Assembly: GCF_009711205.1 (NCBI RefSeq)
Contig: NZ_WMIG01000002.1
Coordinates: 124,001 to 188,000, forward strand
From: Paracoccus litorisediminis
Lineage (GTDB): Bacteria; Pseudomonadota; Alphaproteobacteria; Rhodobacterales; Rhodobacteraceae
Length of the DNA stretch: 64,000 nucleotides
Direction of reading: 5' to 3'
The notes below the pieces were generated by a model. It saw only the letters and a list, made by a program, of their open reading frames with translations. It was not told the DNA's origin and did no database searches. Made by a program: the position numbers and the translations under genes. Shown here piece after piece: positions 36,918 through 45,319 of the stretch. The number at the start of each line of letters is the position of its first letter. The stretch's first letter is position 1.

Positions 36918-37634
36918 TCAGACGGATCTGCTGAGTTTCCAGAAACGCTCGGCATTCAGCATCTGCTCAAGTCGCGCGACAGCGGCCTCATCGGCCTCAT
37001 CGTCGCGACCCCAGTTTTCTGCTTGAAATTCCTCATCAATCCGGGAAAGCGCATGCGATAATTCGGCATCCAGACGCCCCCGGATCACCGCCAGTCCAAG
37101 GATCAACGAGCCGGGAAGCGTGACCAGATCGTGCAGCGCGGTCAGGCCAAAGACATCCAGCGCCAAGACCTCTGCCCGCAATTTCAGCAAGGACGACTCA
37201 TCCTGCGGCACGGGCAGGACTCCGTGCGTGATGCGCAGAGGTGCGCGAAGTTCGGTCGCGGCCCAGTCAATCAACGGGTCCCAGCCCTCGGCCTGCGCAC
37301 GGATCAGTCGGTCGGGCGCGTCGGCGCGATAGGACAGCAGATCTGTGCCGCCATATTCGGCAAGCATCAGGGCCACCGCTTCGAATTGCGGCGTGACGCG
37401 CTCGACGGCGGAATTCGCGGCGCGGGTCAGCGGCATGCTGTTCGGATCGATGATCTCGGCCTGCGCGTCCCATTCGACGGCGATCGCCTGGGCCAGATCG
37501 GGTGTCGGCAGGATCAGGGGCAGCTTGCCCGGGGTGCGCACGGGGCGTTCGTCCAGCGTGACTTCCCAGCCGCCATCGGCTTCACGGGTTGCCGCGGCCG
37601 TCCAGAATCGCCGGGCCTTCCATTCGCTGCTCAT
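36918..37634 (-). CDS. ATP12-family F1-ATPase assembly chaperone
   Basis: 238 aa soluble protein. ATP12 landmarks: WKARRFWTAAATREADGGWEV and LDERPVRTPGKLPLILPT at the N-terminus, AVEWDAQAEIIDPNSMPLTR at about residues 55-75, and QAEGWDPLIDWA in the middle. ATP12 binds the alpha subunit and helps build the F1 sector of ATP synthase in mitochondria and alphaproteobacteria. The start 37634 overlaps the stop of the phosphatase gene (ATGA). Last gene of a five-gene operon. Confidence 0.92.
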   Translation of the reverse strand: MSSEWKARRFWTAAATREADGGWEVTLDERPVRTPGKLPLILPTPDLAQAIAVEWDAQAEIIDPNSMPLTRAANSAVERVTPQFEAVALMLAEYGGTDLLSYRADAPDRLIRAQAEGWDPLIDWAATELRAPLRITHGVLPVPQDESSLLKLRAEVLALDVFGLTALHDLVTLPGSLILGLAVIRGRLDAELSHALSRIDEEFQAENWGRDDEADEAAVARLEQMLNAERFWKLSRSV

Positions 37635-38308
37635 GTCGTCGTTTCCTTCGGGACCCAGTCCAGCAGGGCCTGCGTCAATGTCGGATAATCGGGGGCGACC
37701 AGTGCCGCGCCTGCCCCATGCAGTTCCGCCGAGGGGTGATAGCCCCAGTCGACGCCAAAGCCGGTCACACCCGCGGCGCGGGCCATTTCCATGTCGAATG
37801 TGGTGTCGCCCACCATGACCGCCTGCCACGCCTCCAGCCCGGCATCGAACAGCGCGCTTTCCAGCATCGCCGGATGCGGCTTCGAGGGGTGCCCGTCCGC
37901 CGTCTGCCGGGTAAAGAAGCGCCGCGCCAGACCATGCGCCTCAAGCACCGCCATCAGCCCACGCATCGGCTTGCCGGTGGCAATGCCCAGCAGCACGTCC
38001 TCCTGCGCCGACAGCGCATCCAGACAGTCCAGCGCGCCGGGATAAAGCGGCGGCACCACCCCCCGCGCCCGCGAGGCGATAAACGCGTCGCGATAGCCGG
38101 TGACGACGCGCTCATGCAGCACGGGCGAGGCCTCGGGCAACAGATGCGCGACGGCGATGGGCAGGGACAGACCGACGATGGACAGGATTGCGGCCGAGTC
38201 CATTTCGGGCAGTCCCGCGCCGCGCAGGCCAAGGTTCATCGCCTCGGTGATCTCGTGCTGGCTGTTGACCAGCGTGCCATCGACGTCAAAGACGACCAGC
38301 CGCATCAT
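37631..38308 (-). CDS. HAD hydrolase, phosphoglycolate phosphatase-like
   Basis: 225 aa. HAD motifs in order: VVFDVDGTLVNS (nucleophile Asp at about residue 8), GIATGKPMRG for motif II, KPHPAMLESAL for motif III and VGDTTFDMEMARAAG for motif IV, with a helical cap between. The layout fits Gph/PGPase-type phosphatases, but the substrate is not certain. It overlaps both neighbours by 4 nt (rluC upstream, ATP12 downstream). Confidence 0.9.
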   Translation of the reverse strand: MMRLVVFDVDGTLVNSQHEITEAMNLGLRGAGLPEMDSAAILSIVGLSLPIAVAHLLPEASPVLHERVVTGYRDAFIASRARGVVPPLYPGALDCLDALSAQEDVLLGIATGKPMRGLMAVLEAHGLARRFFTRQTADGHPSKPHPAMLESALFDAGLEAWQAVMVGDTTFDMEMARAAGVTGFGVDWGYHPSAELHGAGAALVAPDYPTLTQALLDWVPKETTT

Positions 38309-39348
38309 TCCTCCGCGAAGGGATCTTCGGGCACGTCATTTTCATGCCAGCCAAAGGTCTTCCACGTCCGGGCCATGTGATCGGGCAACGGCGCGGTGAT
38401 GGTGATCAGCTTCTTGGTGATCGGATGCTCAAAGCGGATCATGCGGGCATGCAGGTGCAGCTTGCGGCTGATCTCTCCGCCCAGTTGCGCGCCCCAGCCA
38501 TCGCCAAGGTTTTCCTGCCCCGAGCCGCCATATTTGCCGTCGCCGACAATGGGGTGACCCATTTCCGACATATGGGCACGCAGCTGGTGGGTGCGACCGG
38601 TCACCGGGACCATGGCGACCCAAGAAACGCGGCTGCCAAGCGCCTCAAGCACGGCGTAATCGGTATGGGCGCGCTTGGCGCCCTCGGTCTCGGCCACTTG
38701 GCTGGGATGGACGGCGACCATCTTTTCGCCCTCGCCCATGCGGCCACGACCCGGCGCCTTGACCAGACCGTATTTGATCGAGCCCATGCGCGGATGCGGC
38801 ACGCCAGCGACGGCGGCCCAGTAGATCTTGCGCGTCAGCCGGTGGCGGAACCCTTCGGACAGCGCGCGCGCGACCCGGTCGGTCCGCGCCAGCAGCAGCA
38901 CGCCCGAGGTGTCCTTGTCCAGCCGGTGGACCAGCTTCGGGCGGTCCTTGAAGCCGAACATCAGCGCCTCGGTCAGCCCGTCCACATGCCGGTCGCCCTG
39001 CCCCGAGCCACCCTGCGAGGGCAGGCCCGGCGGCTTGTTCAGCGCGATGATATGCTCATCCCGCCACAGCACACAGGACTGAATCATCTCGGCATCGGAT
39101 TGCTTGATGCCGTTGCGCTTGGTCACGACCGGAGCGGCCGCATCCGGCAGCGGCGGCACGCGCACCTCTTGGCCCACCTCGATCCGGCTGTTGGCCTTGA
39201 CCCGCCCGCCATCGACACGCAGCTGCCCGGTCCGGCACATCTTTTCGACCGCGCCCTGCGTCAGCTGCGGAAACTTCTTCTTCAACCAGCGATCGATACG
39301 CTGATCGCCCTCATCCGCAGTGACGCGGATGGTCTGAACACCACTCAT
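38305..39348 (-). CDS. rluC: RluA-family 23S rRNA pseudouridine synthase (RluC-like)
   Basis: 347 aa. An S4 RNA-binding domain lies at about residues 15-70 (RIDRWLKKKFPQLTQGAVEK). The catalytic domain contains the motif HRLDKDTSGVLLLAR with the active-site Asp, and VTGRTHQLRAHMSEMGHPIVGD split near residue 265. RluC makes pseudouridines in 23S rRNA; assignment within RluA/C/D is by overall pattern. The start 39348 overlaps the crcB stop, and an alternative start would not. It is the third gene of the operon. Confidence 0.88.
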   Translation of the reverse strand: MSGVQTIRVTADEGDQRIDRWLKKKFPQLTQGAVEKMCRTGQLRVDGGRVKANSRIEVGQEVRVPPLPDAAAPVVTKRNGIKQSDAEMIQSCVLWRDEHIIALNKPPGLPSQGGSGQGDRHVDGLTEALMFGFKDRPKLVHRLDKDTSGVLLLARTDRVARALSEGFRHRLTRKIYWAAVAGVPHPRMGSIKYGLVKAPGRGRMGEGEKMVAVHPSQVAETEGAKRAHTDYAVLEALGSRVSWVAMVPVTGRTHQLRAHMSEMGHPIVGDGKYGGSGQENLGDGWGAQLGGEISRKLHLHARMIRFEHPITKKLITITAPLPDHMARTWKTFGWHENDVPEDPFAEE

Positions 39349-39719
39349 ACGAATAACCCCCGGCCCATGGCCAATCCGGCGAAGACCGCCAGAAGTGAAA
39401 TCACGACGGAAGCCAGCACATAGCCTGCGGCGGTCAGAACCGCGCCGCGCTCCCACAGTACCATCGTGTCCAGCGCAAAGGCCGAAAACGTGGTGAAGCC
39501 GCCCAGCACCCCGGTCAGCAGCAGGGGCGCATAATGCTGCCCTCCGCGCCCGGCGATGGCTGCGGCAAGAATGCCCATGACGAAGCAGCCGACGATATTC
39601 ACCGTCAGCGTTCCCAACGGGAAACCGGCGCTGATCCGCGCCGCCATGATGTTGACGCCGTAACGCGCCATCGACCCCAGGGCGCCACCAACTGCGACCT
39701 GAAGGAATGCATGGTTCAT
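39345..39719 (-). CDS. crcB: Fluoride exporter CrcB/Fluc
   Basis: 124 aa with four hydrophobic segments. Fluc landmarks: GGALGSMARYGV at residues 10-21, GTLTVNIVGCFVMG with the conserved Asn, and GVLGGFTTFSAFALDTM, where the T-T-F-S box lines the pore. It works as a dual-topology dimer. Start 39719 overlaps the rarA stop by 4 nt. I see no fluoride riboswitch in front of it, consistent with its place inside an operon. Confidence 0.94.
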   Translation of the reverse strand: MNHAFLQVAVGGALGSMARYGVNIMAARISAGFPLGTLTVNIVGCFVMGILAAAIAGRGGQHYAPLLLTGVLGGFTTFSAFALDTMVLWERGAVLTAAGYVLASVVISLLAVFAGLAMGRGLFV

Positions 39720-41044
39720 GTCTTGCCCTCTGTGCGCCGCTTTTGACGGAGGCTGGCGAACCATTCAACGCGCTTTTTCAGTTCCCGCTCGAATCCACGC
39801 TCGACCGGCAGGTAAAGGACGGGACGTTTCATGCCGTCGGGGAAATAGTTCTGCCCCGAGAAGCCGTCCTCGGCATCGTGGTCATATTGGTAACCCGCGC
39901 CGTAGCCCTGCTCCTTCATCAGCCCGGTCGGCGCGTTCAGGATATGGGCAGGCGGCATCTGGCTGCCCGAGCGCCGCGCCAGATCGCGCGCGCCCTTATA
40001 GGCGGCGTAGCCCGCGTTCGATTTCGGCGCGAGCGCCAGATAGATCACCGCCTGCGCCAGCGCCAGTTCGCCCTCGGGGCTGCCAAGGCGCTCGTACAGC
40101 GCCCAAGCGTCCAGGCAATGGCGCTGCGCAGCAGGGTCGGCCAGCCCGATATCCTCGACCGCCATGCGGGTGATGCGGCGCGCCAGATAGCGCGGGTCCT
40201 CGCCGCCTTCCAGCATGCGCGAGAACCAGTAAAGCGCCGCGTCGGGATCGCTGCCGCGCACCGATTTATGCAGCGCCGAGATCAGGTTGTAATGCTCATC
40301 CCCGGACTTGTCGTATTTCGCCGCGCGCCGCATCAGGCGCTGGGACAGCTGGTCGGTGTCAAGCTGGCCGGTCACGCGCCACGCCATGACCTGTTCGATC
40401 AGGTTCAGACCGGCGCGACCATCGCCATCGGCCATTTCCAGCAGCCGGTCGCGCGCCTGAGGGGTCAGCGGCAGAGCGCGGCCCAATTCCTGCTCGGCCC
40501 GCTGCGCGAGGCGCTCCAGATCCGCCAGATCGAGTCGCTCAAGGACGATCACCTGCGCGCGCGACAGCAGCGCGGCGTTCAGCTCAAAACTGGGGTTTTC
40601 GGTGGTGGCCCCGACCAGAACGATGGTGCCGTCTTCCATATGCGGCAGAAAGCTGTCCTGCTGCGCCTTGTTGAAACGGTGGATCTCATCCACGAACAGC
40701 AATGTGCCGCGCCCCTGCTGACGACGCAGTCGGGCGGCATCAAAGACCTTGCGCAGTTCCGGCACGCCCGAGAAAATTGCCGAAATCTGGATAAAGGCCA
40801 GATCGGTCTCCAGCGCCAGCAACCGAGCGATGGTGGTCTTGCCCACACCCGGCGGCCCCCATAGGATCAGCGAAGACAGGCTACCCGCCGCCAGCATCGC
40901 GCCCAGCGGACCATCAGGGCCAAGCACCTTTTCCTGACCGACGACATCGGTCAGCCGGGCCGGCCGGATACGGTCTGCCAGAGGGCGGATAGCCTCATGC
41001 GGGTGAGCGTCGCTTGCGGACGCGTTATCGAAAAGATCTGCCAT
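39716..41044 (-). CDS. rarA: Replication-associated recombination protein A (AAA+ ATPase)
   Basis: 442 aa, full length for RarA/MgsA. The AAA+ core has Walker [17 protein letters not shown] at about residue 58, Walker [19 protein letters not shown], and sensor 1 [15 protein letters not shown]. The C-terminal part has [22 protein letters not shown] and the [19 protein letters not shown] tail. It acts at stalled forks and single-strand gaps. First gene of the operon rarA-crcB-rluC-HAD-ATP12. Confidence 0.95.
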   Translation of the reverse strand: MADLFDNASASDAHPHEAIRPLADRIRPARLTDVVGQEKVLGPDGPLGAMLAAGSLSSLILWGPPGVGKTTIARLLALETDLAFIQISAIFSGVPELRKVFDAARLRRQQGRGTLLFVDEIHRFNKAQQDSFLPHMEDGTIVLVGATTENPSFELNAALLSRAQVIVLERLDLADLERLAQRAEQELGRALPLTPQARDRLLEMADGDGRAGLNLIEQVMAWRVTGQLDTDQLSQRLMRRAAKYDKSGDEHYNLISALHKSVRGSDPDAALYWFSRMLEGGEDPRYLARRITRMAVEDIGLADPAAQRHCLDAWALYERLGSPEGELALAQAVIYLALAPKSNAGYAAYKGARDLARRSGSQMPPAHILNAPTGLMKEQGYGAGYQYDHDAEDGFSGQNYFPDGMKRPVLYLPVERGFERELKKRVEWFASLRQKRRTEGKT

Positions 41045-41106
41045 GCGGGGGGCATGTTACGCCGAGGGCAATGCGCGCGAAAGGCCCCCTCCGCCGGCTC
41101 ATGCGA

Positions 41107-41697
41107 TCAATGCAGCTTGGTGGCGAGATTGATCGAGACACATTGGAAATGACCGTCATCGATCCAGATCACTGGCCCCATTGCATGCGCATCCAGTCCA
41201 CAGGGACGCAGCCAGCGCGGCCAGGTCGCCGCAACCAGACAGACCAGTTTGGTCGCGCCCAGTTCGCGTGCCGAATTGGTCATCTCATGGACAAGATTCA
41301 TATGGACGCGACGGCGGTCACGCTGCGGCGTGTTGTGATCGACGAACAGCCGACTCGCTTCCCAGGTCGTCGCTTCAACCGGGGCGGTGTCTTCCAGCAG
41401 GTTGCGCGGAATCGAACCGCCCAGCAGATCCAGCTGCGCGTCGCGGATCATGTAAGAATACATACCACAGCGTGCCGTGGTCGGCGTCAGACGCACGCCA
41501 GCCAGCACATTGCCTCTTTCGTGAATTGCGACCCAACGGCTCATCGGAGTGTCGTACTGGTCGAATTCCATGTCGTCGGTCTGGGGCAGATCCCAGCGCT
41601 TCTGGACGATGAAGCTCTGTTTCCGCGCCCGGAAGATATTTGCAAAAAGCTCGCCGTGGTTGTGGATGTTGGCGAACGAAAGCGTGGTGGTCTGCAT
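41107..41697 (-). CDS. Acyl-homoserine-lactone synthase (LuxI family)
   Basis: 196 aa, normal for the family. Conserved LuxI residues are visible: Arg25, Phe29 and Trp35 in FRARKQSFIVQKRWDLP, Glu44, Asp46 and Asp49 in EFDQYD, Arg69 in AGVRLTPTT, and Glu113 and Arg116 in WEASRLFVD. It makes an N-acyl-homoserine lactone signal from SAM and acyl-ACP; the acyl chain is unknown. The ribosome-binding site AGGAGA is six bases upstream and overlaps a hairpin. A luxR-type gene lies 72 nt upstream on the same strand. Confidence 0.93.
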   Translation of the reverse strand: MQTTTLSFANIHNHGELFANIFRARKQSFIVQKRWDLPQTDDMEFDQYDTPMSRWVAIHERGNVLAGVRLTPTTARCGMYSYMIRDAQLDLLGGSIPRNLLEDTAPVEATTWEASRLFVDHNTPQRDRRRVHMNLVHEMTNSARELGATKLVCLVAATWPRWLRPCGLDAHAMGPVIWIDDGHFQCVSINLATKLH

Positions 41698-41703
41698 TGA
41701 TAA

Positions 41704-41737
41704 TCTCCTGGGGTTGTGGTGGGTGTTGGCCCCCAGG
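41704..41737 (-). promoter_or_regulatory. Hairpin overlapping the luxI ribosome-binding site
   Basis: In the leftward RNA CCTGGGG (41731-41737) can pair with CCCCAGG (41707-41713), 7 bp with a 17-nt loop. The second arm ends in AGG of the AGGAGA ribosome-binding site (41704-41709). Closing the stem would hide part of it. It could also be a poor lux-box-like palindrome, but spacing and bases do not fit the known consensus. Confidence 0.4.
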
Positions 41738-41769
41738 GTGATAACCGTTCAAAAGGCGGACCGTTTCCT

Positions 41770-42381
41770 TTACAGCAAGCGGTAATCCTTGGCCCTTTGC
41801 AGCGCCTCGGCGGTGGTGCGCGCCATGAGACGTTCGCGCGCGGAGATGAGACGAGCCTTGAATGCGCTCTCCGTGATGCCAAGTTTTGCCGCCGCCGCTG
41901 CGTGCCGATCTCCTTCTGCGATACACCGAAGGGCCTCCTGCTGAGCCTTGGTCAGGCTTTCCGGCGGCTCCGTTATATCATGGAGACGCCGAACCGTGGC
42001 CGAGATCACCTCGATCTCGTCATCCGTGAATTCCCGTTTGTCATGGGCAAAACAGCAAATCGTGCGCGATTTGATCGGGCCATGCGCGACGGCCAGACCG
42101 TATTTCAGCCCATGATCCGCCGCGTCCTGCAGAAGCGAGAACGGGTCCGGGATGGGCAGCACACTCCAGCGACAGGCGCCGGTCGTCGAAAAGCCCCAGG
42201 CAATCGTGGGATCGCGCAAAGCATAGGCCCGTTCCGCGTAACGCAGCGACCATTCCTTGTTATAGGTCTGAAACTGCATCAGGGGTGCAGCAAACCGAAT
42301 GTGCAGGCCGACGAAGTAGCCGGCCGGGGCAAGCTTCTTGAGCTTGGCGAGTGCTGCGTTGATATCCGCGCGAGACGACAT
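41770..42381 (-). CDS. LuxR-family quorum-sensing regulator
   Basis: 203 aa, somewhat short for the family (about 235-250). The N-terminal autoinducer-binding-like domain contains YNKEWSLRYAERAYALRDPTIAWGFST, with the W-Y-D-P pattern of signal pockets, and ICCFAHDKREFTDDEIE. The HTH at about residues 140-200 reads LTKAQQEALRCIAEGDRHAAAAAKLG, a weaker match than usual to the GerE-type consensus (KTNKEIA part altered). Adjacent luxI downstream makes it the likely receptor of that signal. Promoter not identified. Confidence 0.85.
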   Translation of the reverse strand: MSSRADINAALAKLKKLAPAGYFVGLHIRFAAPLMQFQTYNKEWSLRYAERAYALRDPTIAWGFSTTGACRWSVLPIPDPFSLLQDAADHGLKYGLAVAHGPIKSRTICCFAHDKREFTDDEIEVISATVRRLHDITEPPESLTKAQQEALRCIAEGDRHAAAAAKLGITESAFKARLISARERLMARTTAEALQRAKDYRLL

Positions 42382-42657
42382 GACTAATTCGACAGATTGC
42401 GATTTCTATGAGTTCCGCCTGAAATTGGCATGTGGGTCAATCTATTCAAGCAAATCCCGCATTCAATCGGTGTTTTTCTTACGCCATCTTTCAGCGCCAG
42501 AACATTTCCAGGCTTCGGGGCCTCGAGGCCAAGCAAACAGCCCCTGACCCCGAAGCCGAATTTACCTGCAATCGCAAACAGATAGATAAACTGTTCGCAG
42601 ATCGGCAGCTTTCAGCGCACGGTTGAGATCAGCGACAATTTCGCAAGCTCATGTTGC
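42382..42657. other. Gap between luxR and the rplQ terminator
   Basis: About 275 bases, more AT-rich than the flanks, with no gene that I can support. It should hold the leftward luxR promoter. I see no clear lux box. Confidence 0.45.
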
Positions 42658-42690
42658 AGAAAGCCCGCAACCCAATAAAGGGTTACGGGC
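42658..42690 (-). terminator. Terminator of the alpha operon (after rplQ)
   Basis: Leftward RNA: GCCCG-U-AACCC / GGGUU-G-CGGGC forms an 11-pair stem with one G-U, followed by TTTCTGC. A second small hairpin AACCC/GGGTT (42704-42720) lies between it and the rplQ stop, so the end may be a double terminator. Confidence 0.75.
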
Positions 42691-42726
42691 ATAAATTCTT
42701 GATAACCCTAAGAAAGGGTTATGAAA

Positions 42727-43149
42727 TCATGCTTCTTCAGCAGCCGATTCGGCTTCCAGGCGAGCGCGGTCAGCCGCACCCTTGGCGCTGGTGTCACGGT
42801 CGACCAGCTCGATGATCGCCATCGGGGCCATGTCGCCATAACGGAAGCCGGCTTTCAGGATGCGAACGTAGCCGCCCTGACGGTCTTTGTAGCGGGCGCC
42901 GAGGATCTCGAACAGTTTCGCAACGTGCTGGTCTTGCTTCAGCTGAGCATCGGCCTGACGGCGGGCATGCAGGTCGCCGCGCTTCGCCAGGGTGATCAGT
43001 TTTTCAACGATCGGGCGAAGTTCTTTGGCTTTCGGCAGGGTCGTCTTGATCTGCTCGTGCTCGATCAGCGAGCCAGCCATGTTGGCGAAGAGCGCCTTGC
43101 GGTGCTCATGGGTACGGTTCAGACGGCGGTAACCGCGGGCGTGACGCAT
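42727..43149 (-). CDS. rplQ: 50S ribosomal protein L17
   Basis: 140 aa. The N-terminus [20 protein letters not shown] is the L17 signature, followed by [28 protein letters not shown] sequence. It sits near the exit tunnel of the 50S subunit. Last gene of the ribosomal block, 109 nt after rpoA, with a GC-rich hairpin between them. The tail is acidic and Ala-rich ([13 protein letters not shown]). Confidence 0.98.
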   Translation of the reverse strand: MRHARGYRRLNRTHEHRKALFANMAGSLIEHEQIKTTLPKAKELRPIVEKLITLAKRGDLHARRQADAQLKQDQHVAKLFEILGARYKDRQGGYVRILKAGFRYGDMAPMAIIELVDRDTSAKGAADRARLEAESAAEEA

Positions 43150-43230
43150 GATAATCTCCTATGACGTCTTTTGCTTTGTCTGGCGACCCTGCGTTGGGCC
43201 GCTCTCCTTGGGGCGGAATGCCCAGTCGTG

Positions 43231-43251
43231 CGGGGGCGACGAGCGCCCCCG
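43231..43251 (-). terminator. Hairpin between rpoA and rplQ
   Basis: Perfect 8-bp stem CGGGGGCG/CGCCCCCG with loop ACGAG just after the rpoA stop. No T-run; likely a processing or partial attenuation signal. Confidence 0.45.
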
Positions 43252-43258
43252 AAAGCGA

Positions 43259-44275
43259 TCAGAACTGGTCGTCGAAGCGTTTTGCAACGTCTTCGATGTT
43301 TTCCGGCGGCCAGTCGACGACATCCATGCCCAGATGCAGGCCCATGCCCGAGAGCACTTCCTTGATCTCGTTCAGCGACTTGCGGCCGAAGTTCGGGGTG
43401 CGGAGCATCTCGGCTTCGGTTTTCTGGATCAGGTCGCCGATATAGACGATGTTGTCGTTCTTCAGGCAGTTTGCCGAACGGACCGACAGTTCCAGCTCGT
43501 CGACCTTCTTGAGAAGGCGCGGATCGAATTCCAGACCATCGTCGGCATCCGAACGGGTCGCGGCTTCGGGCTCTTCGAAGTTCACGAAGACCGAAAGCTG
43601 GTCCTGAACGATGCGCGCGGCATAGGCCACGGCGTCTTCCGGGGTCAGCGAACCGTCGGTTTCAACTTTCATCGTCAGCTTGTCGTAGTCGAGAACCTGA
43701 CCTTCGCGGGTCGGGGTGACTTCGTAGCTGACGCGTTTCACCGGCGAGAAGATCGCGTCGATCGGGATCAGACCGATGGGCGCATCTTCGGGACGGTTTT
43801 TATCGGCGGCGACATAGCCCTTGCCGGTCGCAACCGTCAGTTCCATGTGCAGCTCGGCGCCGTCGTCCAGATGGCAGATGACATGGTCGCGGTTCAGGAT
43901 ATAGATCCCGGCCGTTTCCTGGATGTCGCCAGCCTTGACTTCGCCCGGACCCTTGGCCGAGAGCGTCAGACGCTTGGGCGCATCGACTTCCATCTTCAGG
44001 GTCACGCCCTTCAGGTTCAGGACGATATCGGTCACGTCTTCACGCACGCCGGGAACCGACGAGAATTCGTGCAGGACGTTGTCGATCTGGACCGAAGTAA
44101 TGGCCGCACCCTGAAGCGAGGACAGCAGGACGCGACGCAGCGCGTTGCCCAGCGTCAGACCAAAGCCGCGCTCGAGCGGTTCGGCGATGACGGTGGCGAC
44201 GCGGGTCGAATCAGCGCCCGGCTTGATTTCAAGCTGGGTCGGCTTGATCAGTTCAGCCCAATTCTTGTGGATCAT
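43259..44275 (-). CDS. rpoA: RNA polymerase alpha subunit
   Basis: 338 aa. The N-terminal domain shows [32 protein letters not shown] and [17 protein letters not shown]; the C-terminal domain that contacts promoters and activators shows [17 protein letters not shown] and [18 protein letters not shown]. Start 44275 matches the family N-terminus; upstream in-frame codons do not. It lies 118 nt after rpsK, with a strong hairpin in the gap. Confidence 0.98.
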   Translation of the reverse strand: MIHKNWAELIKPTQLEIKPGADSTRVATVIAEPLERGFGLTLGNALRRVLLSSLQGAAITSVQIDNVLHEFSSVPGVREDVTDIVLNLKGVTLKMEVDAPKRLTLSAKGPGEVKAGDIQETAGIYILNRDHVICHLDDGAELHMELTVATGKGYVAADKNRPEDAPIGLIPIDAIFSPVKRVSYEVTPTREGQVLDYDKLTMKVETDGSLTPEDAVAYAARIVQDQLSVFVNFEEPEAATRSDADDGLEFDPRLLKKVDELELSVRSANCLKNDNIVYIGDLIQKTEAEMLRTPNFGRKSLNEIKEVLSGMGLHLGMDVVDWPPENIEDVAKRFDDQF

Positions 44276-44344
44276 GCGTGTGCCTCCATACCTGTTTCCG
44301 ATCCATGACCGTGATCGGAAACGCCCGAGGTTGAATGCGAAAAT

Positions 44345-44377
44345 CGCGTTCCGCGCCAAAACCTGGCGCGGAACGCG
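44345..44377 (-). terminator. rpoA: Long hairpin between rpsK and rpoA
   Basis: Perfect 14-bp stem CGCGTTCCGCGCCA / TGGCGCGGAACGCG with loop AAACC. No T-run follows leftward. Its strength suggests mRNA processing or attenuation between S11 and RNA polymerase alpha. Confidence 0.5.
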
Positions 44378-44393
44378 TCATCACAAGTCCGAA

Positions 44394-44783
44394 TTAGACG
44401 CGGCGACGCTTCGGCGGGCGGCAGCCGTTGTGCGCGATCGGCGAAACGTCACGGATGGCCGTGATGTTGAAGCCGACGGCAGCCAGCGCGCGCAGAGCCG
44501 ATTCGCGGCCCGAGCCGGGGCCCTGAACTTCGACTTCCAGCGTACGGACGCCGTGTTCCTGGGCTTTCTTGCCAGCGTCTTCAGCAGCCATCTGGGCAGC
44601 GTATGGGGTCGACTTGCGCGAGCCCTTGAAGCCCATGGTGCCAGCCGACGACCACGAGATCGCGTTGCCTTGCACGTCCGAGATCAGGATCTTGGTGTTG
44701 TTGAAGGACGAGTTCACATGCGCCACACCAGTGGCGATGTTTTTACGTTCCTTGCGCTTAATGCGGGTTTTATCGCGTGCCAT
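44394..44783 (-). CDS. rpsK: 30S ribosomal protein S11
   Basis: 129 aa. Family landmarks: [25 protein letters not shown] segment, [17 protein letters not shown] and the C-terminal [19 protein letters not shown]11 is on the 30S platform near the mRNA exit. It follows rpsM by 12 nt. Confidence 0.98.
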   Translation of the reverse strand: MARDKTRIKRKERKNIATGVAHVNSSFNNTKILISDVQGNAISWSSAGTMGFKGSRKSTPYAAQMAAEDAGKKAQEHGVRTLEVEVQGPGSGRESALRALAAVGFNITAIRDVSPIAHNGCRPPKRRRV

Positions 44784-44795
44784 TGATCAGCCCCC

Positions 44796-45164
44796 TTATT
44801 TCTTCTTGCCAGCGATCGGCTTCGCCGGGCCCTTGCGGGTGCGAGCATTGGTATGGGTGCGCTGACCGCGGACCGGAAGGCCACGACGGTGACGCAGACC
44901 ACGGTAGGAACCCAGGTCCATCAGGCGCTTGATGTTCATCTGCGTCTCACGGCGCAGGTCGCCTTCGACGGTCAGGTTGGCATCGATATATTCGCGGATC
45001 TGCAGAACTTCGGCATCCGAGAGTTCGTTCACGCGACGGGTCGCGTCGATACCTACGGCCGAGATGATCTCGTCCGCAAATTTCGGGCCGATCCCGTGGA
45101 TATAGGTCAGGGCGATCGGGACGCGTTTCCCGGTCGGAATGTTGACGCCAGCAATACGAGCCAC
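44796..45164 (-). CDS. rpsM: 30S ribosomal protein S13
   Basis: 122 aa. The start is a GTG at 45164 (protein begins [10 protein letters not shown], as in all S13), with AAAAGGA about nine bases upstream. The in-frame extension upstream has no family match. Further landmarks are [31 protein letters not shown] and [15 protein letters not shown]13 contacts the 50S subunit at the head. It follows adk after 155 nt that hold two hairpins. Confidence 0.97.
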   Translation of the reverse strand: MARIAGVNIPTGKRVPIALTYIHGIGPKFADEIISAVGIDATRRVNELSDAEVLQIREYIDANLTVEGDLRRETQMNIKRLMDLGSYRGLRHRRGLPVRGQRTHTNARTRKGPAKPIAGKKK

Positions 45165-45186
45165 GCGTTTTTCCTTTTCACGTTGC

Positions 45187-45212
45187 GGTTCCGTAGCACC
45201 GGAACCTTTTTT
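45187..45212 (+). terminator. Terminator-like hairpin facing the antisense direction
   Basis: GGTTCCG/CGGAACC, 7 bp with a 6-nt loop, followed on the rightward strand by TTTTTT. All genes here run leftward, so it would stop antisense transcription. In the leftward RNA it is only a hairpin preceded by A residues. Confidence 0.5.
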
Positions 45213-45220
45213 CACAACCA

Positions 45221-45249
45221 AAGACCCGAAAGCCCAGCCTTCGGGTCTT
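45221..45249 (-). terminator. Hairpin between adk and rpsM
   Basis: Perfect 10-bp stem AAGACCCGAA/TTCGGGTCTT with a 9-nt loop, followed leftward by TGGTTGTG. Probably a processing or partial termination site within the operon. Confidence 0.5.
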
Positions 45250-45319
45250 GAAGCCGACACCTGGAAGTCAGGTGATTCTCATGCGAGATGCTGCGGATTA
45301 AGGGATTCGCAGGCTTTCG

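Noticed and set aside
41738..41769. Repeated AACCGTT / GACCGTT upstream of luxI as a lux box
   Set aside because: The two halves are direct, not inverted, and do not match the known lux-box consensus. Part of it overlaps the end of luxR.
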